64,000 nt of DNA from Penelope pileata (lineage: Eukaryota > Chordata > Aves > Galliformes > Cracidae). Made by a program: the position numbers and the translations under genes. Shown here one piece after another: positions 13,601-28,600 of the stretch (position 1 is the stretch's first letter; each line of letters starts with the position of its first letter). The notes under the pieces are model-generated. The model saw only the letters and a program-made list of their open reading frames with translations, ran no database searches and was not told the DNA's origin. The stretch is taken from NCBI GenBank assembly GCA_013396635.1, contig WBMW01004111.1, forward strand, positions 571,294 to 635,293, given 5' to 3'.

Positions 13601-16600
13601 TCTTACATGAATAGCAGGGTCACCTGCAGAATGCATCTATGATGTACAATCTCTACTGCTCACCCATTACTGACAAGTAAGCAGATAATAAAATCAACCA
13701 TCAGTTTTCATTTTGCAAATGCATATTTTTAGGAATATGGTTAAAAACCTCTTTCTAATCCTCCCCCTCCACAACCCCACCAATGACTTGATTTGAATCC
13801 AGTCCATCTGACTAAGAAAAGCGCCTGCTTAGCAGACATATTTCCCAGTGCAGGAGGTTATAGGAAGGACGTTCTACAGGGCAAATAAACAGGTGAGGTG
13901 CCAGAAGACAGAGCATGTGTGCTGAATTTAATAATTCAAGTAGGTCTTGTTATAGCACAGATTGTGCTGGTTTCATCAAAGGGACCAAAGATAATATTTC
14001 CCATATGTGGAATTTTAATGGATAAATTCTGTTCTTTTATGAATCCTTCTCTTTTTGGAAAGAAAAGGGAAAAATGAGCATGTAATTTCTTTGTCAACGC
14101 TGTGTTTTCTCTTCATTTTCAGAAATGCAAACACTAAAAAGCATCAGCTGAAATGCTGACAGCTGATGCAGAGACTTGGATGCTGTCAAGAATCAGGTTA
14201 GGGTGAGTTTGGGAGGGCAGGTGCTACACAGAAGGCTTATCTAGGACAGCAGGACTGCATAAAAGCAGAGAGAATCGGTGAAGACCAAGAACCAGAGTCC
14301 CAGTTCAAAAGAGACAAGTAGCCTTGAATACTTCCTTGAATACTTCTCACTTGTGTAACAGTACGTATTTATAGCACCTTAAGAAAGCATTTCAGAAGTA
14401 CAGACAAATCAGCCAGTATTGTAAAAACCACGAAACCAGAGGTTCACGAGAGCTGTACTTTCTTCCCAGTTTAGCCACTAGCTCATTGAATGACCTTGAG
14501 ATAAGCACTTTGCCTTTTGTTCCTATGTCACTCCCTTTGTAAAATATTAATGCAAAGCATAGATTTATTCATAGGGATTGGTACATAAACGCTAGATGTT
14601 TGTCATTATTAATAGGAGCATCAATATCCCTCACATTCTGCATTTGAGAACGCAGACAATTTTTCTCTTCAGTCATGGTTAGTCTCTTAAATGATCTGGT
14701 ATAAATACAAGGAACTTCTGTTTCCATCTGTTTTTACTTTAAACTACACAATAAGCTCTGAAAAGAATATTTCATCAGATTTTTCACCTGCAATTTTAAG
14801 CCAAAGACTCTGACCAAAAAGCAGAGACTTCTCTCTTAGGACTGCTACATTGGTCCTGTCTACCTCAGTGCCACACCTCTATCTGAGGTCTCGTCCCTGC
14901 TACAGGAACCACACAGCTTCTCTGAGACTTGCACTGAACAGCTGCACGCTGCTGGCCAGTAAAGAGAGGAAAACCTGCACCGGTTTTATGTGGGTTGGCA
15001 AGCTTTTGGAAGTGTTTCATCACTTTAAAGAGAATTAAAGAAATCCCAGAAAACCCAAAACCTTAATTAAGTCCTCCTAGTTAAATGTGTAGGATCAGAT
15101 GGAACTAATATACGTAGTTTGTTTAGCATAACCAAAAGAAATTCAAACATCTGTAACTTGCCTACAGAAAAATAACAGTGTGGATTTTTAGCTTTTTTGC
15201 ATTAAAATGTGGAATTTCACTATTAAACTAAATGTTTGCATATGAATTACATTGAATAAATCCATCTGTCATCGTCAAATATTTGCAACAAGTAATTATG
15301 CGACAAAAAAACTGAATACGGCAATGTTAGGAATAAGAGTGATGATTAGACATTAACAGTTGCAGACAAATTACATGAAGCACACGTTTTTCCAATCAGC
15401 AAATACAACACATTCAGCATGACCCACTGAAAGAGATTGCTGGATCAGCAACAGAGGGATTCTCCAGGCAACCATGGGTGAAAGAGGAACAGATTATTTT
15501 GTTGTTATTTGCTACTGTTGACATTTGACAGAGGGATTAATTCAGTTCTGAAGCCCTCATGGCGTTCTCAGCTCTGAATATGCCAACAAAACTGTGGATT
15601 ATATATGAATACTCCATGTTTTAGATAAAGGAGATAAAATTATACAGAAACATTTCCCTGTGTAGATTTAGCGTTTAGAATCCTGCATATCTCTTCCTAA
15701 ATGCATTGATAAGTAGGAAGAAGTCTACAGCATAGCAATAAAAATAAGCTTTGGACAAGATGCACTGTTGAAAAAGGGAAGAACTGATACATCAGCTTGC
15801 AAATGTCTAGCAGATAGACATTAATTGTCTGGGGAGAGGGTTAGATTAGAAAGATAGCCAGAGGAAACTAAGTAAATGAACAGTCAGGTTTAACGTGAGA
15901 AAGTATTTCCAAAGCACAAGCTGGGTAGTAGACAGCATTAAAATCTCCACATTCAGTGTTACAGGTACCTGCCAATCTCTTTTTGCACTTGTTTGTATTT
16001 TAAAGTAGACAAAAAAAAAAAAAAAAGGCAAGATCATAATTATATGCACTATAATCAACTAATAAATGGCTGTCTGATGTCAAGAACTTCATGGATACAG
16101 ATTTTTAAAAGACAGTCTACTTTACAATAGCACATAAAATTATCCTGCATTATCCTGTGAGAGCCTGGCTGGATTTGACCTAGAGGGAGTTTTCCAACTC
16201 TAATGTCTATGATTCACCATATATCATGTCCAGGATCTTCTTACTCCTGGAAAAAAAAAAAAAGATAAATGACAGTTCTTTTCCATTTCTGGTTTCAGCC
16301 ATCCTCACAGCCACAATGTAATTGGAGGCTGGAGCTACTTACTGAAACACAGAGAGGAAGAAAACAGTCAGTTTGAAAGACTTACAGGAAAATTCTATTC
16401 TCAGTTCCAACACGGCAAACTATCAGTGCCATTTGTCTTTTCTAAACTGTTCTAAACAAATATGCTTGAAACAGAGAGCAGAATCTGGCCCCTCATGCTG
16501 AAGCCACGGTGGGGACTCCCCAGACTCGAAGCCAACACCCAGCAGAAACTAACTTCTGTCCTAGCCCTTAGACAGGCATTACAGCATGCATTGAGATGGA

Positions 16601-19600
16601 TGAACTGAAGTGCAGAGCACTCACAGATGTTCTCAATAAAAACCATGACAACTTGCATCAGATGCCTAACTGGTGTAGACTCAACAACAAAAAAAAGGAG
16701 ACAACATGTACTGGGGCTTCTGTAACTGATTAAGAGTCACTGACGTGAAGTGCTCCCAGGCTGGAAGGACCCCCTCCATTGTATAATTTGCAGAATTAGT
16801 GGAAGACAGTGTCTAATTCTCTGGGCAACTTTTTTTTTTTTTTTTTNNNNNNNNNNNNNNNNNNNNNNNNNTTTTTTTTTTTTGCTTTTAGAGGTCAGAT
16901 GAGAAAGAAATAGCTCTTAGCTGTCCTGACCTCACTGACCATTTTGCTATTTAGAAGTCATTTTCCTCACTGGAGAATGGAAAAAATGCTATTGCAGTGC
17001 AAAACCTTTTTATTTGAGGTTTTAAGTGTTACATTCTTTATAGGAAAGGACAGTGAGCTTTAAATAGACACAGAAGCTAATTTATTTTTACTCCATTGCG
17101 TTCTGAATCAGTCTGAATTGGAAACATTGATATGTTTTCTTTACTGAATTCAAGCCTGATTATAATCTTGTAAATAATGTAAAGCATTGCATTAATTGAA
17201 AAAACAAAAATTAAAATTTTCAGTAGTAGGAAGACGTAACTGCCTTCAGCCATATGGGAAACACTTAAAATCTAACTTTGTTTTCAGTCACACATTTATA
17301 TTCAACAAGTACAAACAGATTCTTTGCTAATCATTTTCAAATTTTTATAGAGGCACTGACGGCAAATCCAGATGGGACCATTACAGTTATCTAATCCAGC
17401 ATCTAGCACAGGCCAGAGCATTTCAAAAAATATCCCAGCATTAAACTCAAGATTGCTTGTTTAAAATAGAACTTGTCTTCAGGAAAGATGCCTATCATGC
17501 TGATAAGATCTGTTGATGAAGAATCAGAGAAATCCTTATGGAAGCTTTTCCGGAGGTAAATTAATGGCTGTGTTACTTCTTTGAAAGTTTTCATCGTTTT
17601 TATTTTCATGATAGATACAATTAAAATGTTAATTTCAAAAACATGTGAAAGGGAGCATTCTCATTATATTGCCAGCTACGTCAATTGCCTGCTATTGTTA
17701 TTACTGCTAATACAACATGACTCCATCCACCACCAAAGCATAAATCAGATGATGCAATCAGTCTGGCTCACTGTCACACAGGAAATCATGGAAAACTGAA
17801 TATTTAAGGTGAGCTTCAGCTCCAGATTCAGCCACTTACATGAATATGACTAGAATATAAGTGCCAACGTGTAAGTTAAGTGTCTCAATCCCACTATAAT
17901 CAGTGGAGATTTAGTGCAAACAATCAGGGGAACTTGTTCAGCTCAGGTGAGAGTACACACCTATGCTTAGGCAGGGTGTTCAACTGTTTCAACCTGGTCA
18001 CACTGCACTGCCCAGGTCCTTGTTCACATATACAGATCTACACAGTAGCCACTTAGAAATGTGTTAGTCTGTGAGCTGACTTTCACTTCAGGAGATCAGA
18101 TAGTCAAACACACAGGCACATTATATTTGAGATGCTTATAGACTACCCAAGCCATTTACAAAGGGCTGGCAGTTGTGAGACAGAACCTGCATCCAGAAGG
18201 GTGACCACGCTATGCCTTGGGGCATCTGAAATGGCACTGGAATCCTCTGAGTGAGCAACTGAATGAAGCTCATCATTCCCGAGTTGCTGCATTTACTACA
18301 AACCACTTTTAAATTTGTTTTCTTTTTAATCAAATTCAGAAAAATGGAAAACATACCTGGCAAACATCGTAGTGCTCAAAGAGAGACAGCAAACCAATAT
18401 CACTGCGGCTGGTGATGCCCTTCAAAATCGTGATATTTCCATTTCCAGAATTCAGCTCTATCACATCGTTGAAAACATTGGACACGGCTTTGCCAGTCAA
18501 TAGCAAGTTCACTAATTCCTGTTGGTGACATATTTAGGAAAAAAAAAACCATACATAAAAAAACCAGTTAACTATCTTATCAGGCATTAGCACAAGCTTG
18601 ATTCAGGACTGATAAAGTCACAATGTACCAGACCTTTAATTTATGTGTGGTCTTAAGCTTTACCAAATAAACAAGATTGGGTATAAGATTGGGTATATAT
18701 TTTTTTCAGAGTATTTTGTTTGCCTGTGTGTGTAGGTTTTTTAGAAAAGTTCTACTCCCAAAGTAAAATGAGGAAATATCAGCTGAATTTTCAAAGTAAG
18801 TGCAACAGCATCACACATTTTGCTTAGTATAAGACCCCTCAGGAATAAGCTAGCACATAACAGCAAGTAACAATATCTAGCAGCAGACTGACTGCGCTAC
18901 AGCAATGAGCAGGGCTCATTTACAGAGGAGGGGTATGATGGGACATAGGACCTCAGTCACCCTCCTGAAACGGCAGGGAGGAAACTCAGTTTTTAATCTC
19001 AGTGCCACATCAGCACTGATCCAACTAAGGAATTCCAAAGAGGCCAATGAGAGGAGTATGTGTGCATGCACACCAGAAAACCAAGCCAAAAAGCAGAGGG
19101 TCTGAAGGCAAAGACAACAATCTGCAAAATGCAAGGATGAAATAGTAAAGGAGGAAGGTGCTTGACATTATTGGGGAAAAACAAAAACATTAGGTACTTA
19201 AAATAAGAAATGCTGTCTCTTCACAGAGGTCAGTTCATGCTTTCTGTGCAGAGGAACATGGTATCTCCAAGACTTCATGTTTCACTTACCTGAGTACAGT
19301 AGCCATGGCTGCCGATCAACCGGTTTGTGAGCACATCAAAATCATTGCGCACCCTGGGAAGGAATAGAGAATAGTTAAGCACAACTGCTTCTTTTCATTA
19401 GATTTAACATCTCTAAATCTTGGGAAAGAATACTTCTTCCTGAAAATTAATATGACTTTTCTTTTTTGAATTCTTTCAAGCTGATTTTTTGTGCGGGAAA
19501 GTAAAGGAGAAAAGGATGCGTATCAACTAAACCTGTAGCAAGAAGTTAGAGCTAGATCAAAGAAAACAGCTGTAGAGGAAAAGAGAAGCCAATATCACCA

Positions 19601-22600
19601 CAAGCTAGAACTTTAGAAGTCAGAACTACAGAATCATTTGTCTTATAGAATGAGCAAAGTAAAATGTTTTCACTAATGCATGTATTTGTTATAATTAATC
19701 CCTAGGTTATACCTACAAACTGAAGTTGATATTACATATGCACTATATTCTCCATGAAAAGAAGAAAGAAAAAAGATTCAAAGTGTACAAACGTATAATA
19801 CTATCATGTAGTCTCTTCTATTTTCTATTTCTATTTCTGACACCAAAGAGAAAAGTCCATGAAATTGCACTATTGATACTTAAGGAGTAATACCTCCCCA
19901 AACCCAGGTCCCTCTCCCATAACTGCTGGAATTATTGAATTAGTGACTGGCTGGTGCCCTAAAACATGAAGACAAGTAAACTGAAAAGATAAGTAAGATA
20001 AGTAAACTGTGTTTACTTTTATCCTATAGATATACTGTAATTGCAGAGATTATGTTACACATAAATTTCTAATCTAGTTTGGAGAACAAACAGCGTACTA
20101 TATTCTGGGATTGCTATGGCAATAAACACATTAATTCTATAGTTCATTAAGAAGCTATTTCTTTCCTTCAGCCTAAAACACGTTGATCTTAATTGCTTTC
20201 ACAACATCCTTATTTTGGTGTTGTTACAAAGGTAGAGAGAATGCCTGAATACTCATCAATCAAAACTTGGTTATTCTACGTACTTACAGCCTTCTCAATC
20301 TTGTTTGACTTATAAAATCTTCTGTGCACCTAAATATTTGTGGTTCTTTATAATTAGCACAGCTATTTTAAAAGACTTTGTTTTTGATAAAGTAATAGTT
20401 AAATTCATCTGGTTACACTAGAACTAGCTTGAATTTTCCCTTCAACATTGCTATACATGTTCTGTTAAGAAATCTATTCCTTAAGCAAAAAGCTGGGATA
20501 TCTCTGCATCTACTGTCTTCATCTCAAACATTTCAAAATTATTTTTCACATGTGATTTCCTTGAATAACGATATCAGAATGTAATATATAACTTGCAAGA
20601 TCTCCAGCCATAACGATTCTTAGAATCATACAAATTTGCCACAGCCATCAACCCACTCCAATTCTCATTTTATTTTTAATTTCAAAAATAATTTACAAGT
20701 TAGTCTCATTACAAAAAAGTGTCGTAATGATATCTCGAGTGGGAAATCAAAGAAAAGATCACGGAAAGTGTGCCTGTGATACGGAAAACTCTCATGCAAC
20801 ATTGCGAGGAATGGATGGGACGATAATAATCTTTGGATTTCAGCCATTTTTTAGTTTGAGAAACAGTTTCATCTTGAAAATGCTGTTGCCTTGTTTGAAA
20901 TGAGTAGACTATACAATATGCGTCAGTTAGGGACGATGGGACATATGAGAAAGACAATAGGAGGAAATTCTAATTTCATCTGTAGGTACAAACAATATGG
21001 GAGATTAGAGGTGTATCTCAGATTTTGAAGAAGCACATCTGCCTTTCAAATCATCTCTGCTGATGAGGAAACAAACATCAGGCATATAGCTAGATGATTT
21101 ACATCTATTCTAAATCATTTTAAGATTATGATTCATACCTTCCAAAGACTTACCAACATCAATGCAGGTGTATCCATTGTTATAGTAAAAGGCATCAACT
21201 TATCAAAAGTGTAAGGCACCCTTTGTGCATTGTAAAAATATCAGATAACTATAAGAACGTGTTTTGTTTTCTGCTGGAGTGTGAGGAGATTCATTGACAA
21301 GGAAACACGAAACATTTGTTCATTCTGGTATCTTGGCTATCAGGTGTGAAACCAGACGTAACAAATAAATCATTGCTACTAATTCTACTTGGTTTCTGCA
21401 TGGAATTTTCCATTCATAATTTTTAAGTCACTTTAAAACAAAAAACTCCATTAATTTTAAGCCATCCTGGTCAACTGTTTGCCTCAACTGTTAACATTGT
21501 AGTCTGTGAAACTACTCAATTAGATAACAGGAGATTGATTTTGAACATCTCCTGGAGAAATACTTAAAATTAAACGTGTTCAAATATGCTTAAGGAGTGT
21601 TTTCAGTAGGAAGCAATTCTTGAGCCAGAACTTTCATAATCAAAAGATTGATAATGACATCTGCTAAATTTCAGATCACTCCATAAGATCTCACAACAAT
21701 TTAACATACTCAGATTAATATACTCCTTAATGGCTGTAGTCTTGGTTTCAACCTTTTCTGTCTTTCAGTTTTTGTTAAAACCCCTTCAATTGCTGAAATA
21801 CCCATTCAATAGTGTTGGAACTTCTTTTTCCAGCTTTTTCAATGCCTTGATAAAAACGTGGACATATTTTTATATGCTCACAGAATCTAAATAACATGGC
21901 AAAACTCATGTTCATGTAGATTATTAATTTGGTACTGAATTTTTTTTAAATATTTCTTTTTAAATATTTCTTTTTAAATCTTTTTTTTTTTTTTTGTGAG
22001 GTACTCACAAAATAGGGCTTAGCTTTTTTTAATTTAGTTTGCAATCAATTTTTTTAATCAATTTATTATTGGATAAAAACAATGTGTGCTGTTGTGTGGC
22101 AAAGCCAACAAATGTATTGATGGCTTTGGAGCCAATACCTGTTTTACAGCTGTTTGAAAGTCCTGTCATGACAGAAATCAAACAGAAACATGTAGCATGA
22201 AATATCTGTATATTTTCAAGATTTTTAATGTCGCTTGTTTTAGGGCAGGAATGCCTGAAACAGCTTTTCCAAAAAATATGATTATAAATTATACAATTAT
22301 AAATTTCATTTTCTCCATGTTCCTGTTTATGATTCTGTGTTCCTTTTCAGCCTTGTTGAAATTGCTAGTTTGAAGTTATCAGAAAGTGAACTAATGCACT
22401 TATTGAGGGTTTAAAGCACTGGAGATGTACAGATGTTCTGATTCAACCTTTGGACTGGCCTGAATTGTGACATAATTTAATGATTTCAAGGTACCTGTGA
22501 CAGTTCGTATTAGTCAGAAATTTGCCTCATTTTCAAGTCACTCATCTGTTTTGGGATATACAAACTATAAAAAAGTCTTCTAAGGCTTTAGGACAGATGG

Positions 22601-25600
22601 GAGAAAAACACCACAGTTAGCTGAAATTGTACAGGCAGTACGAGCCTTAGCACCTACAGAGCATTGATAAACTACAGTGATCTGTGTGGACTCTAACTCA
22701 AGTTTTTGAAGTGCATAAATACAAAACCAAATATAAACATTTTGATCACTGGGTGCTACAGTTTAACATAACCTTTAATCAGATAAGCTATTTTTTTGGA
22801 AATAACACTGAGTTAGATAAATAAAGCTTTTTAAAAATGCCACATATTCACTAATTCTCAATCTATTTCCAAGAAAACCCTTGCCAAGTCTTTAATGGAG
22901 AACATCTGAACAGTGCATATTAAATACAAAAGTCACATACAAATGTAACAAGTAAGAATTCCAGCCTATCAAAATATGCTCTTTTAATGCTAGCTATTTT
23001 TTCTAGATATCATTTTGATTGATAGCAACTTAAGAACAGAAGAAAATGAAATGATATAAAATGAAAAATGGTACATTCGAGTAAGTGCTAGCTGTTTTAA
23101 AGTCCTTAACTCCGTGGCAAAGCTGTAATTGAAAACTGGTGACCTCACTTTGTTCATGGCAACAGACAGCTATATTAACAAACACACAATTACAAGTCTA
23201 CTCCCAAAATAGAATTTGGGCTGGGAGGGAGAAAAACTCCTCTTCAAGCACAAGGATTTCAAATAATTACAATGGGGATGTGGAAAATGACAGGATGGGT
23301 GACTGGTTTATTGTGTAAGTGTTCCTTTTTTTTTTTATACTGGCACACTGCAAAGGTTATAAATGAATCTTTAAAAAAGAAGGGAAGAGCCCCTCTGCTA
23401 AGGAAAAAAAAAATCAGGGAAGTGGCTTCAATTCTTCATTTATCAGGGTTTTTTAACCTGCTAATTTCACAAAGTTCTTAAAATGTACACGTACTCAGCT
23501 AACCATGCACATAAAATTCATCAGATCTGCTCCTACAGGGTGCTAACACACTATAGTACCTATTTATATTTCAGAGGGATAGATTTGATGTGAAAAGTAA
23601 ATAAGTTATTGGAACACTCAATACACTGTTCCATTCTTTAAAATAAATTATCTTTCTTATTGAATGTAATACGTCCCTCTGAGCCCAACATATCAAGCAA
23701 GAATATTAAACCAGAATCTTTTTAACCATAATGATCCTATGTTTAACAAATGGAGATGAACAGTACACAGTATGCGAGGACACTAGCTAAAATTTGGCAA
23801 AAATATGACAGTGCTTTTATTTATGCTCTATTTTGTAGTAGAATCACACTTACCCTTTCACTTCTTTGGAGACTTTCTAAAAAATATATTTTAAGTCCCT
23901 AAAATAAAAATTGTTCATTTCTGAAATGCTTTGATTTCCTGAAGGAAAGGGAAGGGACAAGACTGGGATCATACCAGAGCTCCTGTGCCACTTAGTAGTG
24001 ATGGGCTAACTTTTTTATATCTAAAAATGGACACAGAGTCTTCAGCGAATCACTCTTGGCTTCTTCACATTTCAGTACATGGATAGAAACTGGCACGCCC
24101 TGAAGTTAATTTACAGGACCTTGCTTAGATAATTTGCAGAGCAGAGAAAGAAACTACCGAGAAATGCCTTTGCCCTGTCTGATGCACATAAAGGGAGCCT
24201 GTTATGACTTGGGTATGGCCATCGAGTTGTTAGATACCAAGGTTAGGAAACATAAATGATACTCATAAATACACCAGTAGTGCAGACAGAGTATATATTT
24301 TTAGTTTACAAGCTGAGAAATACAGTTGCTATAGAAATATCAAAATTTTGTAGGCAGCTTTGAGAAGGGGCTGTCTTTGCTGAGGCAAGCCAACTTAAAG
24401 CAATGTATGAACACTCACACATTAAGTCACAAAGTCAGTTTGTTTTAAGTTATAGCTCAACAGAAATTGAGCATTTTATTTCCCTGGTTTACACTTCCCA
24501 TCTCCTGTTCTTCTTGGCAGTAGTTCTTTTAAAGGAGAAAATGTTACCTTAGAAGAATGCAAAAGAGGACTTCAAAGACAGCATAGCTGAGTTCATCTCA
24601 CGGTGGGTTGGGCTGTACACAGATACAGCAGAACCAGACAAAGTTCAGAGGGCCAGAAGAAACCCCTGCCAAGAAATGGAGCAGCTTTCTTATGAGAAGC
24701 AGCAGTATAGAGCATTCAGCTACAAAAGGCAGCAACTGATGTACTACAAGAGAGGATCAAAAACTTCTCAATGGTAAGGAAATGAATAAAGACCATTTAG
24801 TGCTCTTCAGAATATGAACTGGGCAACGATCCATAGACTTACCAGGCAAGAAGTTCAAGCAAACAAAAGAAAAATTTCTTTTACAGGACACATAACTACA
24901 TTGAGGAACTCATTGCAACAAGATGATGTGGAGGCCAAAAGAATAAAAGGGTTCAAAGAAGTTTAGACATATTCATGGGGGATAGGTTCATCGAGGACTA
25001 ATAAACTCAGTGGTCCGGATACAACTGCCAGCTTAGGAAGTCTCTGAATCACTGACTATCGGAAATATGCAGAAAATACCAGCACAGTTATTGCCCTACA
25101 TTCACCCCGTTTCTTACGTAGTTTCCTTCAGCAGCCACAGATTGCCACTACCAAAGACAGACTACTAAGTTCAATGGACCTTTGCTTTAATCCTAAATGG
25201 ACAGTCTTATTAAATCCATGCATCTCAGACACTTGTCAGAGCAATTTATGTTATATCAGCCATGATGTGGACTGCAGCTGTGATAAAGCAGAATTACAGA
25301 CACATGGGGAAGAAAAGAAGATGATGTTCTCTGTATCTGTTTGGTAACCTGTGGCCATCCCAGCTACTCTCTTTCACAGATAATCACGTTTCTTGTTGTT
25401 TTCTTGGCTTCCCATACTTTTTACAGTTGTAGCTTAGGAACTTGAAACCTACTTATAATTTGAGTAGGTTTACTGATGCATTTTTATTTTGTGTTAATAT
25501 TGTTCTTTAAATTAAGCAATTCTTCTCAGTCCTTCTGGTTTCCTTAGCCACAGTACCCTCCCATATTGTAGAAAATTGTCATGTCCTGTCTCAAAAAGCA

Positions 25601-28600
25601 TATTATTAAGGCTACAAATGATAAACACTTGTTTTCTCCTTTTATAAGACAAATTTCTCATTCCCCTGCTCTTCTCTTCACCTACACTTTTTCTAGCTTT
25701 AGTGGATGAATCAATGGGTGGCATGGCATTCCACTGAGGACAGATAAATGCCTTGCACAATCTTTTACTCCTCCTTCTCAAACCATTTACAGAGTTACAC
25801 CATGAGAGCCGATCCAATGCTATTTTGCAGGCTCAAAGTCATCCTGTGCTCCACAGCTCTTCTCAAATCCTTACTCTGCCATTTACTACAACTCATGAAC
25901 AACTATAATACAGCAGTGAGTACTCTCTGTTTGCATGACCCCGTAGTTCCTGCAGTTAAAATAAATTCTTTTTTTATGCATGAAGCTGAGCCAACTCTTT
26001 CTGTACAACCCGATTCCTTCTCTGTATTGACAGTATCTTTCAACTTTGAGTGATCTGTACATTTCACCAGCACACCACATCCCTTTCCTAACATTACCAT
26101 AGGGAATATTAAGTAAATTTAAACCCAGATTGATGGTTGATGAACTCTGTCAGTACCCTTCTCCATGCTGATAAGTCTCTCCTGAGAACCTTTCCTTATC
26201 TCCCATATGATTCTTAAAATATCTCTTATCTTCACATTAGTACATGATTTCTCATTTGGCATGATATTAAATGCAAAAACCTCATCATCTCACCATTATC
26301 TAATTTTATTCTGGTGTTAAGCTTTTTTCAGTTTAGCTAACAATTCTCTGCTTGATAGTATAATTGCGTTACTGACGTTCAGATAGAATTCACTGATTTA
26401 ATTTCCCATTTTTAAAAAACCATTCTTTATCAATGTAAAATATTAGTTCAGTCTTGTATAACCTATCTTCAGCAAAATCATACTATATTCCATAACATTT
26501 CCCATTTATCGCTGTAGTTTGTTACTCTCTTCTCAAAATTTTGCCTACAGCTTTTCAATCTCCTGAGTTAAAGACTAAGTTGCTTGGTTTGCTTTTCCAT
26601 CTTTCTTAAATAAAGTACTGTTTGTTATTACACAGTTATATGTTGACAACTATTGTGAAAATAGACATTAAGCATCTTGCTCATTATATCTCTGATTTTA
26701 AGTGTTAGTTATTATAGAATTTAGAGATGCAGAGTATTCACAGCTATGGACTTTATGCAGATACAGGGAGATACAAGGTGACTGCAGGTTTTAATGGGCA
26801 AGGTAGAACAGTCTGACACAGCAAGTGAGCTTCCAGGATCAAGCTCATTCATAAAGTCTGACAAAGCAAGAGATAGCTCAGAAAATCCTGCATAAATATA
26901 GCAGCAAGATCTAGGTAAAAAGATATATGGCATATCTTCTCCATTTTGTGGCCATCACTTTTTCAGGTTCTGTTCTACCTCCCACTTTATCAATTCCATT
27001 TCTATGCATGGATTCCAATAAGTCATACTGACTTTTCACATCATACTCCTTATTGAAATTTAAGACAAAATATCCAATTAGATTTGTGGCATTCCTTATA
27101 TTATTCCTAATATCAGCCATATCCACCGTACAACAAAACTTCACATTTTCTCTTTGTTGATATTGAGGGAATTGTTTATTGTTTAATTTCCTGGAGAAGG
27201 TTTGGGTCCAGTCTTGTCTGAATCACATTATTTCGGTATTTTCTAACACCAAGATTCAGACTAACGGCATTAGAGCTATTTGTTGTCCATTACACTTTTT
27301 TCATTCATTTGCATTCTTCTTCATCAGAAGATTCTCCAGAAAATGAGCAAAGCTGCTTTCTTTTCAGACAGGTTCCTCAGCTTTATGATTTATCCTGATT
27401 TGTTCTAGAAGGTACTGGATGTACCAGTGGGAACTGGAGTTTTCCCCAGTTGCCATAAGAAATCTTTCTGGTGCGTATCCATACCAAACATCCTATCTTC
27501 CTGCAGACTGCCCACCTCTCTGTTCTACAGACTCGTGCTGATTACAGGCTTCCTAAATTTTCTTAACAGGTAGAAAAGAGTCATATGTCTCTTTATTATG
27601 TGTAAATTCCATTTTTTCCCCATTTACTTTTTTGCTTTCTTTACAAATATATCAGTCTCTTTCTTACATAGGGAGATCAAACAGAATGACTGCACCAACC
27701 CAGAACATTCTCTTTGTTTTCTTGATTCTTCCCCTTTTTGTTGAGTTCAGTTTTATTTCTTCTGTTTTCCTATCACTAACTTTCAATCTTTGTTCTTCAG
27801 CGCACCAAACGTTTTTAAACTTAATTCAACTCCTTTTCGCCTTTGTGGTCATGTTGCCTTTTGGGATACATTTCATAACTAGCAGACAATATATCTTCTT
27901 TATCTCTAGATCTTATTTGACAGATGCACATGTTTGTGTTTAGTCACACCCTACTCTCTTTTATCTTGTCTTCTAAATCCCATTCTACCATCATCTCTAG
28001 CTTTATTATTTAGTCCCGGGATCCTCTCTCCCTCCAGTGTTGTAAGGTCACGGGTCATATGTCAACATATTCCACTGCACATCCACTTTTGAGAGAATAT
28101 AAATCATAGCTTCAGATCTCAGTCTCTCGCTCTGCTTTGGATATTGTTGAGGCTGCCTCACTTTCTACATGTCTTCTTGTTTTTCTTTGAAAGAGAAATA
28201 TGAGATTCTTTCAAGAAAATTCCCTTGTTTATTGCCTCTTAGTAGCTGAAGCTGAAATCTGTCCTTCATTAAGATTCCACATTAATAAAACCAATACTTG
28301 TCCAGTGAACACTCAGCTAGAAGGGCCTCTGTCCAATTCACACAGCAGAGCACCAAAGACATGAACGATCCTGATGATTATGAACTGCATGCAACCTATC
28401 AAGCAGCAGGTACAGAAGTTCACTTACCCAAATAAACAAGGACTTGCTTCTTCCCTACCAAGGATTGCATCCCACACAAACTCTCTTATTTGTTGTCCTC
28501 TCACTGCTCTTGGTAAATCTAATCTCATGCTTTCTTCACGTTGTAAAGTCCCAAACAGGTCTTGGAGAGATCTGACACTCTCAAATATGTCTTTTTCAGA

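Larger units (their letters stand above)
7619..18356 (-). other. MINDY4: MINDY4 intron, 10.7 kb
   Basis: No exon of a recognised gene. It contains the GAAAA microsatellite (7668-7716), a perfect 10-bp inverted repeat (14141-14169), A-runs (16011-16026, 16251-16263), a CR1 scrap (16141-16215) and the assembly gap (16847-16871). The rest is unique-looking AT-rich sequence. Confidence 0.85.

Noticed and set aside
20665..20957. Minus-strand ORFs beginning MAEIQRLL and MSFSYVPS
   Set aside because: Several frames are open at once, no acceptor fits and nothing is recognised; typical of local low stop density.
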